Assembly: GCF_020523795.1 (NCBI RefSeq)
Contig: NZ_JAJALI010000004.1
Span: forward strand, 426,352-490,351
From: Ancylobacter sp. Lp-2
GTDB taxonomy: Bacteria; Pseudomonadota; Alphaproteobacteria; Rhizobiales; Xanthobacteraceae
Length of the DNA stretch: 64,000 nucleotides
Direction of reading: 5' to 3'
Below, in pieces: positions 1 through 9,450 of the stretch. The translations under genes were made by a program, and so were the position numbers. A model generated the notes under the pieces. That model was not told where the DNA came from. It did not search any database and saw only the letters and a list, made by a program, of their open reading frames with translations. The first letter of the stretch is position 1; each line of letters opens with the position of its first letter.

Positions 1-688
1 GAGAAGGCTGGGCACCGGGTACAACGGCGAGCCGGGCACCGTTAAGCAATGCTCCCCAAATCTCGAAGGTGCTGGCATCAAAGGCGAGCGGCGCGAGATG
101 GAGGACCACCTCGTCCGGCGCAAAACGCGCATAACTCTGCCCGCGGACCAGCCGCACGATAGCGCGATGCGGCACCACCACGCCTTTTGGGCGTCCGGTG
201 GAACCCGACGTGTACATCACATAGGCGGGATTTCCGGCGTCAGCGCGCTCCGACAGCGGCTCGGCCGAGAACTGTTCAGCCGCTGCGAGAGCCAACGCCT
301 GATCGATAAAACCATCGCCAGCCGCGTCCGCTATGTCATGCGCCAGCGACGCGCGCCCGATGACCAGAACCGGTGCCGCGTCGCGAAGCATTCCGGCGAG
401 GCGCGATACGGGATACGCCGGATCGAGCGGAACAAATGCGGCGCCTGCCTTCAATATGGCAAGCATGGCCACAATCGTGTCGGCGGAACGCTCCGTCAGA
501 AGCGCGACACGATCACCGACTTGGACATGGCGAGTTTCCAGATAGCGCGCCAGCCGGTTCGATCGGCTTTCGAGATCCTCATAACTGTAGGTAGTGCCTG
601 CCTCGCTTATCGCGACGGCGGAAGGCGACGCGGAAGCCTGTCGCCCAAAGACACCATGAACCGTGAATTCGCGATTGAAAACGGACAT
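1..688 (-). CDS. NRPS-like amino-acid adenylation protein, 3' part outside window
   Basis: The minus-strand reading frame opens with MSVFNREFTVHGVFGRQA and continues without a stop to the window edge. About 229 residues of an AMP-binding adenylation domain are visible. It shows the A-domain sequence LKAGAAFVPLDPAYP, the phosphate loop YTSGSTGRPKGVVVPH, and a FDASTFEIWG segment around the substrate pocket. These are marks of the NRPS adenylation family, which activates an amino acid as its adenylate for a carrier protein. Carrier or condensation domains would lie beyond position 1 and cannot be seen. It diverges from galE across an AT-rich gap. It is not the missing 2,3-dihydroxybenzoate ligase, because its motifs are of the amino-acid type. 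The substrate is unknown. Confidence 0.85.
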   Translation of the reverse strand, partial: MSVFNREFTVHGVFGRQASASPSAVAISEAGTTYSYEDLESRSNRLARYLETRHVQVGDRVALLTERSADTIVAMLAILKAGAAFVPLDPAYPVSRLAGMLRDAAPVLVIGRASLAHDIADAAGDGFIDQALALAAAEQFSAEPLSERADAGNPAYVMYTSGSTGRPKGVVVPHRAIVRLVRGQSYARFAPDEVVLHLAPLAFDASTFEIWGALLNGARLAVVPGAQPS

Positions 689-1157
689 TGGAAACCTATG
701 ACGGCAATGAAATATTCCGAATGGCCAGATTAAACCCGCCCGGATGCTTGAAGGCGGCGGACAGACGTCAAGTCTTCCCGGTACGCTGCGAAGTGACACC
801 GTCGCAAACGACGATATCGCTACCTCTTTTGAGGCGGGATCCTGCTACGAAATGATTATCTATCGCACTCCGGCGCCGTCAGGCCGGCCCCCCTCACTGG
901 TCACGACATCCGGAAAGATAGGTAACCCTCAAATGTATATTGCTCGCCTGAACATATATGAGTCTTAACATCGAACACACACCACAACAGTCAAAGCACA
1001 TATCAAAAATCCACCGCGCAATAATTTCCAGAATTGAATAATTTATATAAAAATTGATAATCAAATATCGTATTTTTACGCCACGCATAAAATCATGGCG
1101 CGACGATATTGAAATTTAGATAAATAGAATAATTCATATAAATTAATCGGAATAAAT
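689..1157. other. AT-rich divergent intergenic region
   Basis: There is no convincing gene here. Base composition drops sharply from the GC-rich flanks to strongly AT-rich between about 1000 and 1157. The region must hold the promoters for the leftward adenylation gene and the rightward galE. I could not assign -35/-10 elements confidently. Confidence 0.6.
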
Positions 1158-2156
1158 ATGATGAAAAATATACTTGTAACTGGCGGTGCCGGATACATCG
1201 GGTCTCATTGCTGCAAGGCATTAAAATTGGCGGGATACAACCCAATAACTTATGACAATCTCTCCACAGGCTGGGCGAAATCCGTCAAGTACGGCCCACT
1301 TGAAAGGGGAGACCTGCGTGATCGAGCGAGACTGGACGAGGTATTCGCCCGTTGGGAGCCGAAGGCCGTCATGCACTTTGCCGCGCTTAGCCAGGTCGGC
1401 GAGGCCGTCAAAAATCCCGGAAAATATTGGAGAGATAATATTACTTCTTCATTGACGCTTATCGAAGCCGCCATTCACGCAAAATGTTTCGATTTCATAT
1501 TTTCTTCCACATGCGCCACCTATGGCGATCAAGACGGCGTACTTCTGGCGGAAGACTCCCCACAAACTCCGATAAATGCTTATGGTTCCTCAAAGCGTGC
1601 CATTGAGGACATGCTTCGTGATTTCGGAAATGCTTACGGCCTACGATCTGTTATCTTTCGTTACTTCAATGTCGCGGGCGCCGACCCGGATGCCGAATGC
1701 GGGGAGTTTCACGATCCCGAGACGCATCTGATCCCGATCATTCTGGAAGTCGCCTCAGGCGAGCGCTCCGCGCTGACAGTATTCGGCGAAGACTACCCGA
1801 CTCCCGACGGCACCTGCATCCGGGATTTCGTCCATGTAAGCGACCTGGTCGACGCCCATATATTGGGCCTGAAATGGCTGGAGGCCGGAAAAGGCAACCG
1901 CATTTTCTGCCTGGGGAGCGGCAAGGGCTTTTCAGTACGCGAAGTCATCGAGCGGGCGAGGCGCCTTACCAATCGCCCAATCCCCGTCGAGATCGGGCCG
2001 CGCAGGCGCGGAGACGCTGCCAAACTGGTGTTGGGAAGCGCCCGCGCGGCGGTCGAACTTGGATGGACACCAAAGCGTTCCTCACTGGAACTCATGATCT
2101 CCGATGCCTGGCTGGCTTATTCCAGCCTCGAATGGCCGGTGGCCAATGCCGAATGA
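1158..2156 (+). CDS. galE: UDP-glucose 4-epimerase
   Basis: A 332-residue protein of normal GalE length. It interconverts UDP-glucose and UDP-galactose in the cytoplasm, supplying galactose units for surface polysaccharide. The N-terminal Rossmann motif VTGGAGYIGSH (residues 7-17) binds NAD. The FSSTCATYG strand (115-123) and the Y142-G-S-S-K146 catalytic pair mark the extended short-chain dehydrogenase family. The C-terminal substrate region contains FNVAGADPD, HLIPIILEVA and the DGTCIRDFVHVSDLVDAH stretch typical of GalE. Two consecutive ATGs precede K3, and the second is an equally good start. It is the first rightward gene of the exopolysaccharide-type locus and is preceded by a very AT-rich leader. 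Confidence 0.95.
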   Translation: MMKNILVTGGAGYIGSHCCKALKLAGYNPITYDNLSTGWAKSVKYGPLERGDLRDRARLDEVFARWEPKAVMHFAALSQVGEAVKNPGKYWRDNITSSLTLIEAAIHAKCFDFIFSSTCATYGDQDGVLLAEDSPQTPINAYGSSKRAIEDMLRDFGNAYGLRSVIFRYFNVAGADPDAECGEFHDPETHLIPIILEVASGERSALTVFGEDYPTPDGTCIRDFVHVSDLVDAHILGLKWLEAGKGNRIFCLGSGKGFSVREVIERARRLTNRPIPVEIGPRRRGDAAKLVLGSARAAVELGWTPKRSSLELMISDAWLAYSSLEWPVANAE

Positions 2157-2634
2157 CCCTCAGCGCATGTCAGAAGGCGGGCCCCGATCATCTCGACCTT
2201 ACAAACTTGCGAGACACTCAGCCCTCGCACATTGATCGGCTCGACATTCCGCCTGAAGACGCCGCAAGTATCCCCGCCCAACCATTGGCCACGGGCGCGC
2301 ACCCCTACCCCGGCAAGAATGTCCATCTCGCTCTGCGCCAGCTTGCGGGCAGCAAGAGACGGCGCGTGACGGGCCCAAAGGGCATCCATCCAAGATGGCG
2401 ATGGGCAACTCTCTCCGCCGACATCTGTGCGCCCGACGGCAGGATCCACATCGCCGTCGGTCAGGCCTCGCGACGCATCCGTCGGCAACGCGCGACAAAT
2501 GGTCGACATCGCTCATGCCGACTGCCCCAATGGTGATCTTGACGCAATGCGCATAAGATGATCCTGGCACGCTCGCCTGAGCGAAGCGCACAAGTACAGT
2601 CTTCCAAAATTGAGTTTACGCATACCGTATCTCC
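2157..2634. other. Gap after galE, no supported gene
   Basis: Several open frames of about 130 codons exist on the minus strand (for example 2117-2509), but none shows a recognisable domain. They overlap the end of galE and have compositions typical of shadow frames in GC-rich DNA. The rightward promoter of the glycosidase gene probably lies in the AT-richer last 100 bases. Confidence 0.5.
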
Positions 2635-3675
2635 ATGATCGAAACGATATGGAGACCACGCATGTCCGGGGCTGGCGCCGCTTATCGGATACTACTAACC
2701 CTTCTTGCATCCATCAGCCTATGCTCCCCCTGCTGGGCGGAGATAGATTGGGGGGTCAACGGACACCCCGTCGTCTCCTATTCCGGCGTCACCATCGACG
2801 AGCAACTCGATTTGGTCGAAAAACTCGGCATGCGCTCGTACCGCGTCGACATCTATTCGACCGAACAGATGGATCGCCTCAGCGCCCTCATCGAAGCGGG
2901 CAGAAAGCGCCGGATCACGATACTTCCGGCGCTCATACTGCCCGCCAGGCTCGACGAACAGGATGTGGAGGAGCTGTACAAGGCAGCCTATGAACTGGCC
3001 TCGGCATTCGCCATGCGCTTCGACGGCACGGTGCCTGTGTGGGAGCTAGGCAATGAGATGGAAAACTACGCGCTGATCCGACCGTGCGAGATGCGTGACG
3101 ACGGTACCAAATATCCCTGCGAGTGGGGAATTGCCGGGGGGGTCGGCCCCCTTGACTATTTCGGGCCCCGCTACGTGAAAGTGGCCGCGGTTCTCCGTGG
3201 CCTATCCGATGGAGTCAAGGCGTCAAACCCGTCAGCCCGCCGCGCGATCGGGACCGCGGGCTGGGGCCACCTCGGCATATTTGACCGGCTGCATCAGGAC
3301 GGCATCGCCTGGGATATCTCGGTCTGGCACATGTATGGAGAGGATCCCGAGCCGGGGTTCAAACATCTCGCGACATTCGGCAAGCCGATCTGGGTCACCG
3401 AATTCAACCACCCCTATGGCAGTCAGGGTGGAGCAGCCGAACAGGCGCAGGGCCTCATCAAGTGGATGAAGCGACTGGAAGAACTGAGCGGCCCCTACAA
3501 GGTCGAAGCGGCCCACATTTACGAACTGTTCGACGAACCCTACTGGGCCCCCAGCTACGAAGCGTTCATGGGACTGTACACGCTTACCCCAAGGCCGGAC
3601 GGCGGCTGGCAGCCGGCGGAGCCCAAGCCAGCATTCCTAGCGGTGCAGGAATTCATCGCCGACGCTCACAGGTAG
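2635..3675 (+). CDS. Secreted clan-A-type glycoside hydrolase
   Basis: A 346-residue protein. From the first ATG it reads MIETIWRPRMSGAG. The ATG at residue 10 (position 2662) is a plausible alternative start, directly before a hydrophobic signal segment (about 17-35, ending SPCWAE). The mature part looks like a TIM-barrel glycosidase. WELGNEME (136-143) matches the Asn-Glu acid/base motif at the end of strand 4, with E141. WVTEFNHP (253-260) carries the likely nucleophile E256 of strand 7. Families such as GH39 or GH5 have this pattern, but the exact family cannot be settled by eye. In exopolysaccharide loci such periplasmic or secreted enzymes often trim, release or length-control the polymer. 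The substrate is unknown. Confidence 0.75.
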   Translation: MIETIWRPRMSGAGAAYRILLTLLASISLCSPCWAEIDWGVNGHPVVSYSGVTIDEQLDLVEKLGMRSYRVDIYSTEQMDRLSALIEAGRKRRITILPALILPARLDEQDVEELYKAAYELASAFAMRFDGTVPVWELGNEMENYALIRPCEMRDDGTKYPCEWGIAGGVGPLDYFGPRYVKVAAVLRGLSDGVKASNPSARRAIGTAGWGHLGIFDRLHQDGIAWDISVWHMYGEDPEPGFKHLATFGKPIWVTEFNHPYGSQGGAAEQAQGLIKWMKRLEELSGPYKVEAAHIYELFDEPYWAPSYEAFMGLYTLTPRPDGGWQPAEPKPAFLAVQEFIADAHR

Positions 3676-3881
3676 GCACCCGTCCCACTGTGCAACTCCA
3701 AAAGGATAAAATCGATCCGCCTCCACACCTCCCTCTACGTCTTAATAGCTCATTTACGAACACTTCACTTCAGGAGTAATTTTAGTCAGAAAATATAAAA
3801 CTTAAATACAACTAAAAAATACATTAATAAAAACATGAATAATTATGTAGTATTTAAATTTACTCATATAACGAAAATATT

Positions 3882-4640
3882 ATGAACTATAAAGCAAATG
3901 ATGTTGAGGAAATAAAGATCATGAATGTACAGATCAACCTCGATACGCTTGCGCTCATAAAGCACGATCTGCCTGCCGCAGAGGTCACACCCAGCCATCC
4001 AGCAACTCGGCAAAACGACGACACATGCACGGGAGGATGGCCCAAACGGGCCGCCGACATCGCCCTCGCCTCCCTCGGCATAGCGGCGCTTGCCGTACCG
4101 ATGCTCGCGGTAGCCGTCCTGGTACGGATCACGATGGGGGGCCCGGTCATCTTCAGACACGCCCGTGTCGGCCTCGGCGGCACCCCCTTCGAATGCCTGA
4201 AATTTCGAAGCATGATCGTCGGCAGCGAAGCCGCGCTGGCACGTTACCTTGCAGAGAACCCGGACGCGGCAGAAGAATGGAAGCAATCCCGCAAGCTCAG
4301 ACACGACCCGCGCATTACGTGGCTCGGCCGAGCTCTGCGCATGTCGAGCCTCGATGAACTCCCCCAATTACTCAACGTCCTTAAGGGCGACATGAGTTGC
4401 GTCGGCCCCCGCCCTATCGTTTTGGAAGAGCTCGAACTCTACGGCACAGAGGCTGAAAAGTACCTCCAATCCCGACCTGGCCTGACCGGTCTCTGGCAGG
4501 TTAGCGGACGCAGCAGCCTGACCTATGCGGAGCGCGTGGCCCTGGACGCCGCCTACGTAAACGACTGGTCGATGTGGAAGGATCTGAAAATCATCGCCCG
4601 CACTGTTCCAGCAATGCTGAAGTCGCATCAAACATCCTGA
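3882..4640 (+). CDS. ExoY-like sugar-1-phosphate undecaprenyl transferase
   Basis: A 252-residue bacterial sugar transferase, a priming enzyme that moves a hexose-1-phosphate to undecaprenyl phosphate at the cytoplasmic membrane to start repeat-unit assembly. After a variable 50-residue leader comes KRAADIALASLGIAALAVP, the amphipathic entry of the family, then a hydrophobic segment. The core follows: GGPVIFRHARVG, FECLKFRSMIVG, the basic RKLRHDPRITWLGRALR, SSLDELPQLLNVLKGDMSCV, GPRPI and RPGLTGLWQVSGR. It is the short ExoY/WbaP-core form with no large N-terminal membrane domain. The sugar could be galactose, given galE nearby, but this is inference. The gene is preceded by about 200 bases of AT-rich DNA. 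Confidence 0.9.
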   Translation: MNYKANDVEEIKIMNVQINLDTLALIKHDLPAAEVTPSHPATRQNDDTCTGGWPKRAADIALASLGIAALAVPMLAVAVLVRITMGGPVIFRHARVGLGGTPFECLKFRSMIVGSEAALARYLAENPDAAEEWKQSRKLRHDPRITWLGRALRMSSLDELPQLLNVLKGDMSCVGPRPIVLEELELYGTEAEKYLQSRPGLTGLWQVSGRSSLTYAERVALDAAYVNDWSMWKDLKIIARTVPAMLKSHQTS

Positions 4641-4665
4641 ATCAGGCACCGCCGCCGTGAAACAC

Positions 4666-4920
4666 CTATTCGCGCCGAAGCAATGAGTCAGCAACTACTC
4701 CCGAAAAATAGGACAGCTGATAGACAGCGACCAACACCAGGCTGGACCACATCGCTCCCAACACACCAAAACCGCTCGACACCCAAAATACAAATCCAGA
4801 AATTAATATAAACAAACTAAACGGAATCAATAAGTACACCCTTATTAAAAATCCAGAAATTACACCGAATATAAATATATAAAATAGCAGTGAGAATTTC
4901 AACATATCGCATATCCGCAT
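4666..4920 (-). CDS. Small two- to three-helix membrane protein
   Basis: An 84-residue frame on the minus strand between exoY and the polymerase gene. It is almost entirely hydrophobic, with segments LLFYIFIFGVISGFLIRVYL, LIPFSLFILISGFVFWVSS and a C-terminal WSSLVLVAVYQLSYFSG. The last segment resembles the ending of small unnamed membrane proteins I recall from exopolysaccharide loci of alphaproteobacteria. An inner start at position 4905 (MLKFSLLF) is also possible. The region is AT-rich, so a long open frame is less surprising by chance. No function is proposed; modulation of the neighbouring polymerase or transferase would be a guess. Confidence 0.5.
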   Translation of the reverse strand: MRICDMLKFSLLFYIFIFGVISGFLIRVYLLIPFSLFILISGFVFWVSSGFGVLGAMWSSLVLVAVYQLSYFSGVVADSLLRRE

Positions 4921-4989
4921 TTAAAATGGCGCGAAATCATAAATTTATACCTCAAAACTATATATAAAACCATCAAGGATTCACAAATT

Positions 4990-6504
4990 GTGCAGATATT
5001 CATTATAGGATCAGCAATTTGTGTCCTATTATTGGTCGTTGGGCGAACTCGCCCTGGATCGCTGATCGTCGCACTGATTGCCTCTGTTGCATTCGGAAGC
5101 ACCTCGATCGCGTCCCTTGGCGGCCTGGGTACACCCTTGATCTATGTCGCCCTCGAAATGGTACTTATCATTACCATCTTGGTGAGGCGCCGCTTCCCGG
5201 ACGAGTTCGCACGCATATTTCATGAATGCCCGACGGCCTGGATCGTGCTCGCCCTGCTCGTCTACGCCTCAGGATCGGCCGTCATTCTGCCACGGCTTTT
5301 CGCCGGTATGACGGGAGCATTCGTTCCTGTGGATGGGCTCGTCTCGGAAGTGCCGCTCGCGCCCGTGTCGGGCAACATCGCGCAGAGTGGATATTTCGTT
5401 CTGGGCGGCTTTGTATTCTTTGGACTCACCCTCCTGCTGCAGGCGCGATCCAGCGCGCCGCGGGTAAAAACCCTTCCGCAGTCCCCGGAGAGGACGAGCG
5501 ACGAGTACCTGCTTCTTCGAGCCATCGGGAAGGGCTTCTTTTTCTGGACATGGCTCAACGCCGCAACGGGCGCCCTCGATCTCGCAGGCAAGCTGGCAGG
5601 CGGAGGAGATCTTCTGCTTCCACTCCGCACGGCGGGCTACGCCCTGCTTACGGAAACCGAACATGCCGGCTTCTGGAGAATTACCGGCCTTCATCCCGAG
5701 GCCTCGGCGTTCGGAGCCGCCGCACTGGCGGGACTGGCCTTCTCCTTCACCTATTGGAGAGCTACGCGATCCGGCAACGCACTCATCCTGGCCATCGTGC
5801 TGCTATCGCTTACTCTACTGTCGACCTCCAGCACCGCTTACGCGGGCCTTACGGTGCTTGTACTGGTCGCGTTTCTGGCGGCCATGCGTTCGCTGCTGCG
5901 CGGGCGCCTGCTGCACACGGATGCAACCTGGCTCGGGGCGGTGTTGATTGCCGTCACGGTCATCCTCGCCATCGTGCTGATTAACGACGACGCCTTCGCG
6001 AAAGTGGAGACGTTGCTGCGCGCCACCATCCTCGAGAAATCGAGCTCAGCATCGGGCATTGAACGCGCCTACTGGAATCAGCGCAGCCTGGATTCCTTCT
6101 TCACGACGTCGATGTTCGGCATCGGACTGGGCAGTTCGCGCGCCTCTAGCTGGGCCATTGCCGTATTGTCGCAACTCGGGCTGATCGGCTCGGTGCTGCT
6201 CGGCTTTTTGATGGCGACAATCGCATGGCCGCCACGTCGCAGAGAGTGGGGAGATCCTCCGCTCGGCTCCGAGCGCCGCCAGGTCATTGCCCTTCATGAC
6301 GGCGTGCGCGCCGCCGCCCTGACCCTGCTGCTTGCCGCAACCATAGGCGGTGGAGCCGCCGATCCGGGCGTCCTGTTCTTCATCTCTTTGGCGACGCTGT
6401 GTGGCTGTCGCCGCTACCTGCAACGCTGCCGACGCCCCTCGATAGGCTTACCGTCCACCGAGCCCACTCTCAGCGGTTTCATCCCCCAAGGACAACCGAC
6501 ATGA
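4990..6504 (+). CDS. Wzy/O-antigen-ligase-like polysaccharide polymerase
   Basis: A 504-residue integral membrane protein with a GTG start (MQIFIIGSAICVLLLVVG). It has roughly ten to twelve hydrophobic segments and a large loop in the middle. The loop contains GFWRITGLHPEASAFGAAAL, resembling the ligase/polymerase loop in which conserved Arg and His or Glu residues act on undecaprenyl-linked sugar. RAYWNQRSLDSFFTTSMFGI later is typical of these proteins. Placed between a priming transferase and an acyltransferase, it most likely polymerises repeat units in the periplasm. Sequence divergence in this family prevents a firmer name. Its TGA overlaps the next ATG as ATGA at 6501-6504, so the two are translationally coupled. 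Confidence 0.75.
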   Translation: MQIFIIGSAICVLLLVVGRTRPGSLIVALIASVAFGSTSIASLGGLGTPLIYVALEMVLIITILVRRRFPDEFARIFHECPTAWIVLALLVYASGSAVILPRLFAGMTGAFVPVDGLVSEVPLAPVSGNIAQSGYFVLGGFVFFGLTLLLQARSSAPRVKTLPQSPERTSDEYLLLRAIGKGFFFWTWLNAATGALDLAGKLAGGGDLLLPLRTAGYALLTETEHAGFWRITGLHPEASAFGAAALAGLAFSFTYWRATRSGNALILAIVLLSLTLLSTSSTAYAGLTVLVLVAFLAAMRSLLRGRLLHTDATWLGAVLIAVTVILAIVLINDDAFAKVETLLRATILEKSSSASGIERAYWNQRSLDSFFTTSMFGIGLGSSRASSWAIAVLSQLGLIGSVLLGFLMATIAWPPRRREWGDPPLGSERRQVIALHDGVRAAALTLLLAATIGGGAADPGVLFFISLATLCGCRRYLQRCRRPSIGLPSTEPTLSGFIPQGQPT

Positions 6505-7685
6505 TTTCTGCCCGGGCGCAGAACCCCTCCAGCGAGCAACGGCTGGGTGAGATCGACGGCCTGAGGGCAATCGCCATGACGATGGTGATTGCACAGCACT
6601 GTGGCATCGCCCCCTTCGGCTGGACCGGCGTATGGCTGTTTTACTGCATCTCCGGCTTCGTAATCACGCGAAGACTGGTTCAAGATGATCGGGCGCGCGC
6701 GCCCATATCTGGAGGAAGCCGATACCTAGCATTCGTCTATAGACGATTCTTTCGTATCATTCCGGTCTATCTCCTGTATCTCGGACTTGCATCGAGCCTA
6801 CTTCTCCTCTCCAGACAGACGGAAAGCATCCAGAACATCCCGTTTCTCTTGACATTCACCTTCAACTGGCAGGCGATATTCCAATTCCGGCCGGCACCCG
6901 ACGGTCCCTTCGGACCGCTATGGACGCTCAGTGTCGAGGAGCAGTTCTATCTGGTATTTCCAGCATTGTTCCTGCTCCTTCCGCGTCGTCAATTTCTTTC
7001 CGTGGCCACTATACTGATTGCCGCCGGCCCGCTGATCCGCCACCTGATGTCGGGAATTCTCTATCGGATGTCTCCCGACCCGGGTTTCGTGGCGTTCGGA
7101 GTCTATGCGAGTTCCTTCACCCAGTTCGACGCCTTTCTCATGGGCGCGCTAGTTGCCTGCCGTGAGTCATGGCTCCGGACGCATCCAAAAATGGTGCGGT
7201 ATTTTTCCGTGATCGCCGCCGTGGCGATGCTGACATATGTCGCCGCTTACGTTGGCATCAACATTTCCAATGGCGCCAGGGGCATCGATATCATGCGCAA
7301 TATCGTCTCGGGCGTCCTCTGGGGGAATGGCCGAGAGACCGTACTCTACACGGTCCTCGATCTCATCTGGATCAGTGCCATCATGTGGACGCTGATCAGG
7401 CCGAAATTTTTGCGCCCACTTGCATGGCCAGCCTTGGTGTTTGTGGGACGCGTCTCTTATGGCGGCTACCTTTATCATGCGCTCGTCCTCTGGGTACTGT
7501 TCACCACTGTGATCCCTGCCGATCCGACGCTGGCCATACCATCAAGATTGCTGCTGTTCGTCGTCGTCTGGTGCATCACAGTGACGTTTGCCAGCATCTC
7601 CTATCACTGGTTCGAGATGCCGATCATGGCCTGGGCGAACCGGCGCTTGCGACAGGCCCCTCGTCGAATGGGCGACGCCACCTAA
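6501..7685 (+). CDS. Acyltransferase 3 family membrane protein (ExoZ/OafA-like)
   Basis: A 394-residue protein counted from the ATG at 6501, chosen because it overlaps the previous stop and precedes the family's N-terminal hallmark GEIDGLRAIAMTMVIAQHC. A longer upstream in-frame extension would lie inside the polymerase gene. Features of the acyltransferase-3 family include the H near residue 30, the GVWLFYCISGFVITRRL segment, the YRRFFRIIPVYLLYL positively charged helix, and WTLSVEEQFYLVFP. About ten transmembrane helices are present. Such enzymes add acetyl or other acyl groups to polysaccharide units. Context indicates decoration of the locus polymer. Confidence 0.9.
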   Translation: MISARAQNPSSEQRLGEIDGLRAIAMTMVIAQHCGIAPFGWTGVWLFYCISGFVITRRLVQDDRARAPISGGSRYLAFVYRRFFRIIPVYLLYLGLASSLLLLSRQTESIQNIPFLLTFTFNWQAIFQFRPAPDGPFGPLWTLSVEEQFYLVFPALFLLLPRRQFLSVATILIAAGPLIRHLMSGILYRMSPDPGFVAFGVYASSFTQFDAFLMGALVACRESWLRTHPKMVRYFSVIAAVAMLTYVAAYVGINISNGARGIDIMRNIVSGVLWGNGRETVLYTVLDLIWISAIMWTLIRPKFLRPLAWPALVFVGRVSYGGYLYHALVLWVLFTTVIPADPTLAIPSRLLLFVVVWCITVTFASISYHWFEMPIMAWANRRLRQAPRRMGDAT

Positions 7686-7864
7686 GGCACTTGGGCACCG
7701 CAAACCACCCAAAGGCGTAGCCGCTCATCTCTTGGAACGCTCCGGCTACTGTCGATGCGAGGCGGCACAAAGGCCGTCAGTGCTAGGTTTTCTCCACGGC
7801 TTCCGCCGCCGATCCGCGGCGCATATGGCTCTACGTTTTCTCCGGCGCGGCAAGTGAGGATTTC

Positions 7865-9373
7865 ATGGTCGGACTTCGACGGGCGCTGCTCTTCTCCGTG
7901 ACCGAACGCTACATCTCCATCGCGCTGAACTTCGTCATGGTTGCGACGCTTGCCCGCCTTCTGACGCCCGAGGAATTTGGCTATTCGGTCATCGGAGCGG
8001 CAGCGATCGGGTTTGCCGAATGCCTGAGGGACTTTGGTACCAGCGGATATCTTATCCAGGCCCGGTCGGCCACGCGCCTTACCGCGCGCACAGCGTTCAC
8101 GGTCATGCTGACATTGACACTGGCCGTGGCGGCGACCTTGTGGGTAGCTGCAGGCCCGATTGCCCAGTTCTATGGAAAGGCGGGCTTGGAGTTCTACCTT
8201 CACATTACGGCGCTCGGGCTACTAATGGGACCCTTTGCAGCACCACCGCTGGCGCTCCTGCGCCGTGACATGCAGTTCCAGCTAGTCGCAATCATCAACG
8301 TTGCCAGTGCGGTGACAATCGCCCTCGTAACGGTTTCGCTCGCGGTGATGGGCGCCAGCTATATGAGCTTCGCCTGGGGCATATGGGCCGGCGCCAGCGT
8401 AACGGCAGTACTGGCCGTTCTGGTGCATGGCGATATGCGGATTTTCCGTCCCAGCCTCGCGGAGTGGCGGGAGATATTGTCCTTCGGCGGATATTCGAGC
8501 GCGGCCGGCGTGTTCTGGAAGCTTCAGGACTTCGTGCCGTCACTGATCATCGGTCGCCTCATCGACTTTAATGCGGTCGGATTGTTCAGCCGCGCGGTCA
8601 TGGTCTGCCAGTTGCCCGACAAGTGCCTCTTGAACGGCCTCATGCCGGTCGCACTGCCCGCCCTTGCGGCTGAAGCGCGGGCCGGTCGCAATCTGGCGAG
8701 TGCCTATCTCAAGGCGACGGCCTACATCACGGCGATCCAGTGGCCATCCCTGCTTCTATTGACCTGCCTCGCCCATCCCGCCGTGCTGATATTGCTCGGC
8801 GCGCAATGGGTGAGCATTGTCCCGCTGATCCAGATCATCTCGCTCGGCCTGCTCCTGTGTTTTCCGACGGTACTCTCCTATCCACTACTGGCTGCGGCCG
8901 GAGGAATCCGCCACGCGATGATCGGCTCGCTGGTCGGCCTCCTGTCCAGTATCATCATTGCATTGCTCGTCTCCCGATGGGGACTGACCGCCCTGGCACT
9001 CGGCGTCGTTCTGACCGTCAGTATCCAGTCGTGCTTTTCGCTGTATCTCATCCGCCTGTATGCGCCGTTCAGCCTCAGCGAACTGGCCCGCGCGTTACGC
9101 AAGAGCGCAGCAACGGCAGCCATGACCGCGCTGGTACCGCTCCTGGCGGTTGCACTGAATGGATTTGACTTCGCCTTCTCCATCGCCGAGGGCATTATGG
9201 TCGGCATAGGCTCGGTAATCGCCTGGATCGCAGCTATCCGCTGGACCGGACATGCCCTTGAGGCTGAGGTCGACCTGCTCTTCGAGATCATGAGAAAAGT
9301 CTGTCGGACCATTCACCACGAGATCCGCACGCGCAATACGAGCGCCCGCGGTTCACGCACGGGGGAAACCTAG
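7865..9373 (+). CDS. Polysaccharide flippase (Wzx/ExoT-like, MOP superfamily)
   Basis: A 502-residue membrane protein with about 12-14 hydrophobic helices. The N-terminus, ALLFSVTERYISIALNFVMV followed by LARLLTPEEFGYSVIGAAA and LRDFGTSGYLIQ, is characteristic of polysaccharide-type MOP flippases. The family moves undecaprenyl-linked repeat units from the cytoplasmic to the periplasmic face. A gap of 179 bases separates it from the acyltransferase gene, so it may have its own promoter. With the priming transferase and polymerase it completes a Wzx/Wzy-type export route. No glycosyltransferases of the repeat unit are seen in this window. They must lie elsewhere, possibly left of position 1. 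Confidence 0.88.
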   Translation: MVGLRRALLFSVTERYISIALNFVMVATLARLLTPEEFGYSVIGAAAIGFAECLRDFGTSGYLIQARSATRLTARTAFTVMLTLTLAVAATLWVAAGPIAQFYGKAGLEFYLHITALGLLMGPFAAPPLALLRRDMQFQLVAIINVASAVTIALVTVSLAVMGASYMSFAWGIWAGASVTAVLAVLVHGDMRIFRPSLAEWREILSFGGYSSAAGVFWKLQDFVPSLIIGRLIDFNAVGLFSRAVMVCQLPDKCLLNGLMPVALPALAAEARAGRNLASAYLKATAYITAIQWPSLLLLTCLAHPAVLILLGAQWVSIVPLIQIISLGLLLCFPTVLSYPLLAAAGGIRHAMIGSLVGLLSSIIIALLVSRWGLTALALGVVLTVSIQSCFSLYLIRLYAPFSLSELARALRKSAATAAMTALVPLLAVALNGFDFAFSIAEGIMVGIGSVIAWIAAIRWTGHALEAEVDLLFEIMRKVCRTIHHEIRTRNTSARGSRTGET

Positions 9374-9450
9374 AGCCTGCGGGCAGGCGTCCATCGTCAT
9401 AGATTTGCTATGGTGAGGCTCAAGAAGACTCTGAGGGATTCTGCGGCCCG

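Noticed and set aside
1..688. Considered as the missing 2,3-dihydroxybenzoate-AMP ligase
   Set aside because: It shows amino-acid NRPS motifs such as LKAGAAFVPLDPAYP and FDASTFEIWG, and lies 26 kb away beside polysaccharide genes.
2117..2509. 130-codon minus-strand frame after galE
   Set aside because: It overlaps the galE end, shows no domain and competes with another frame of similar length on the same strand.
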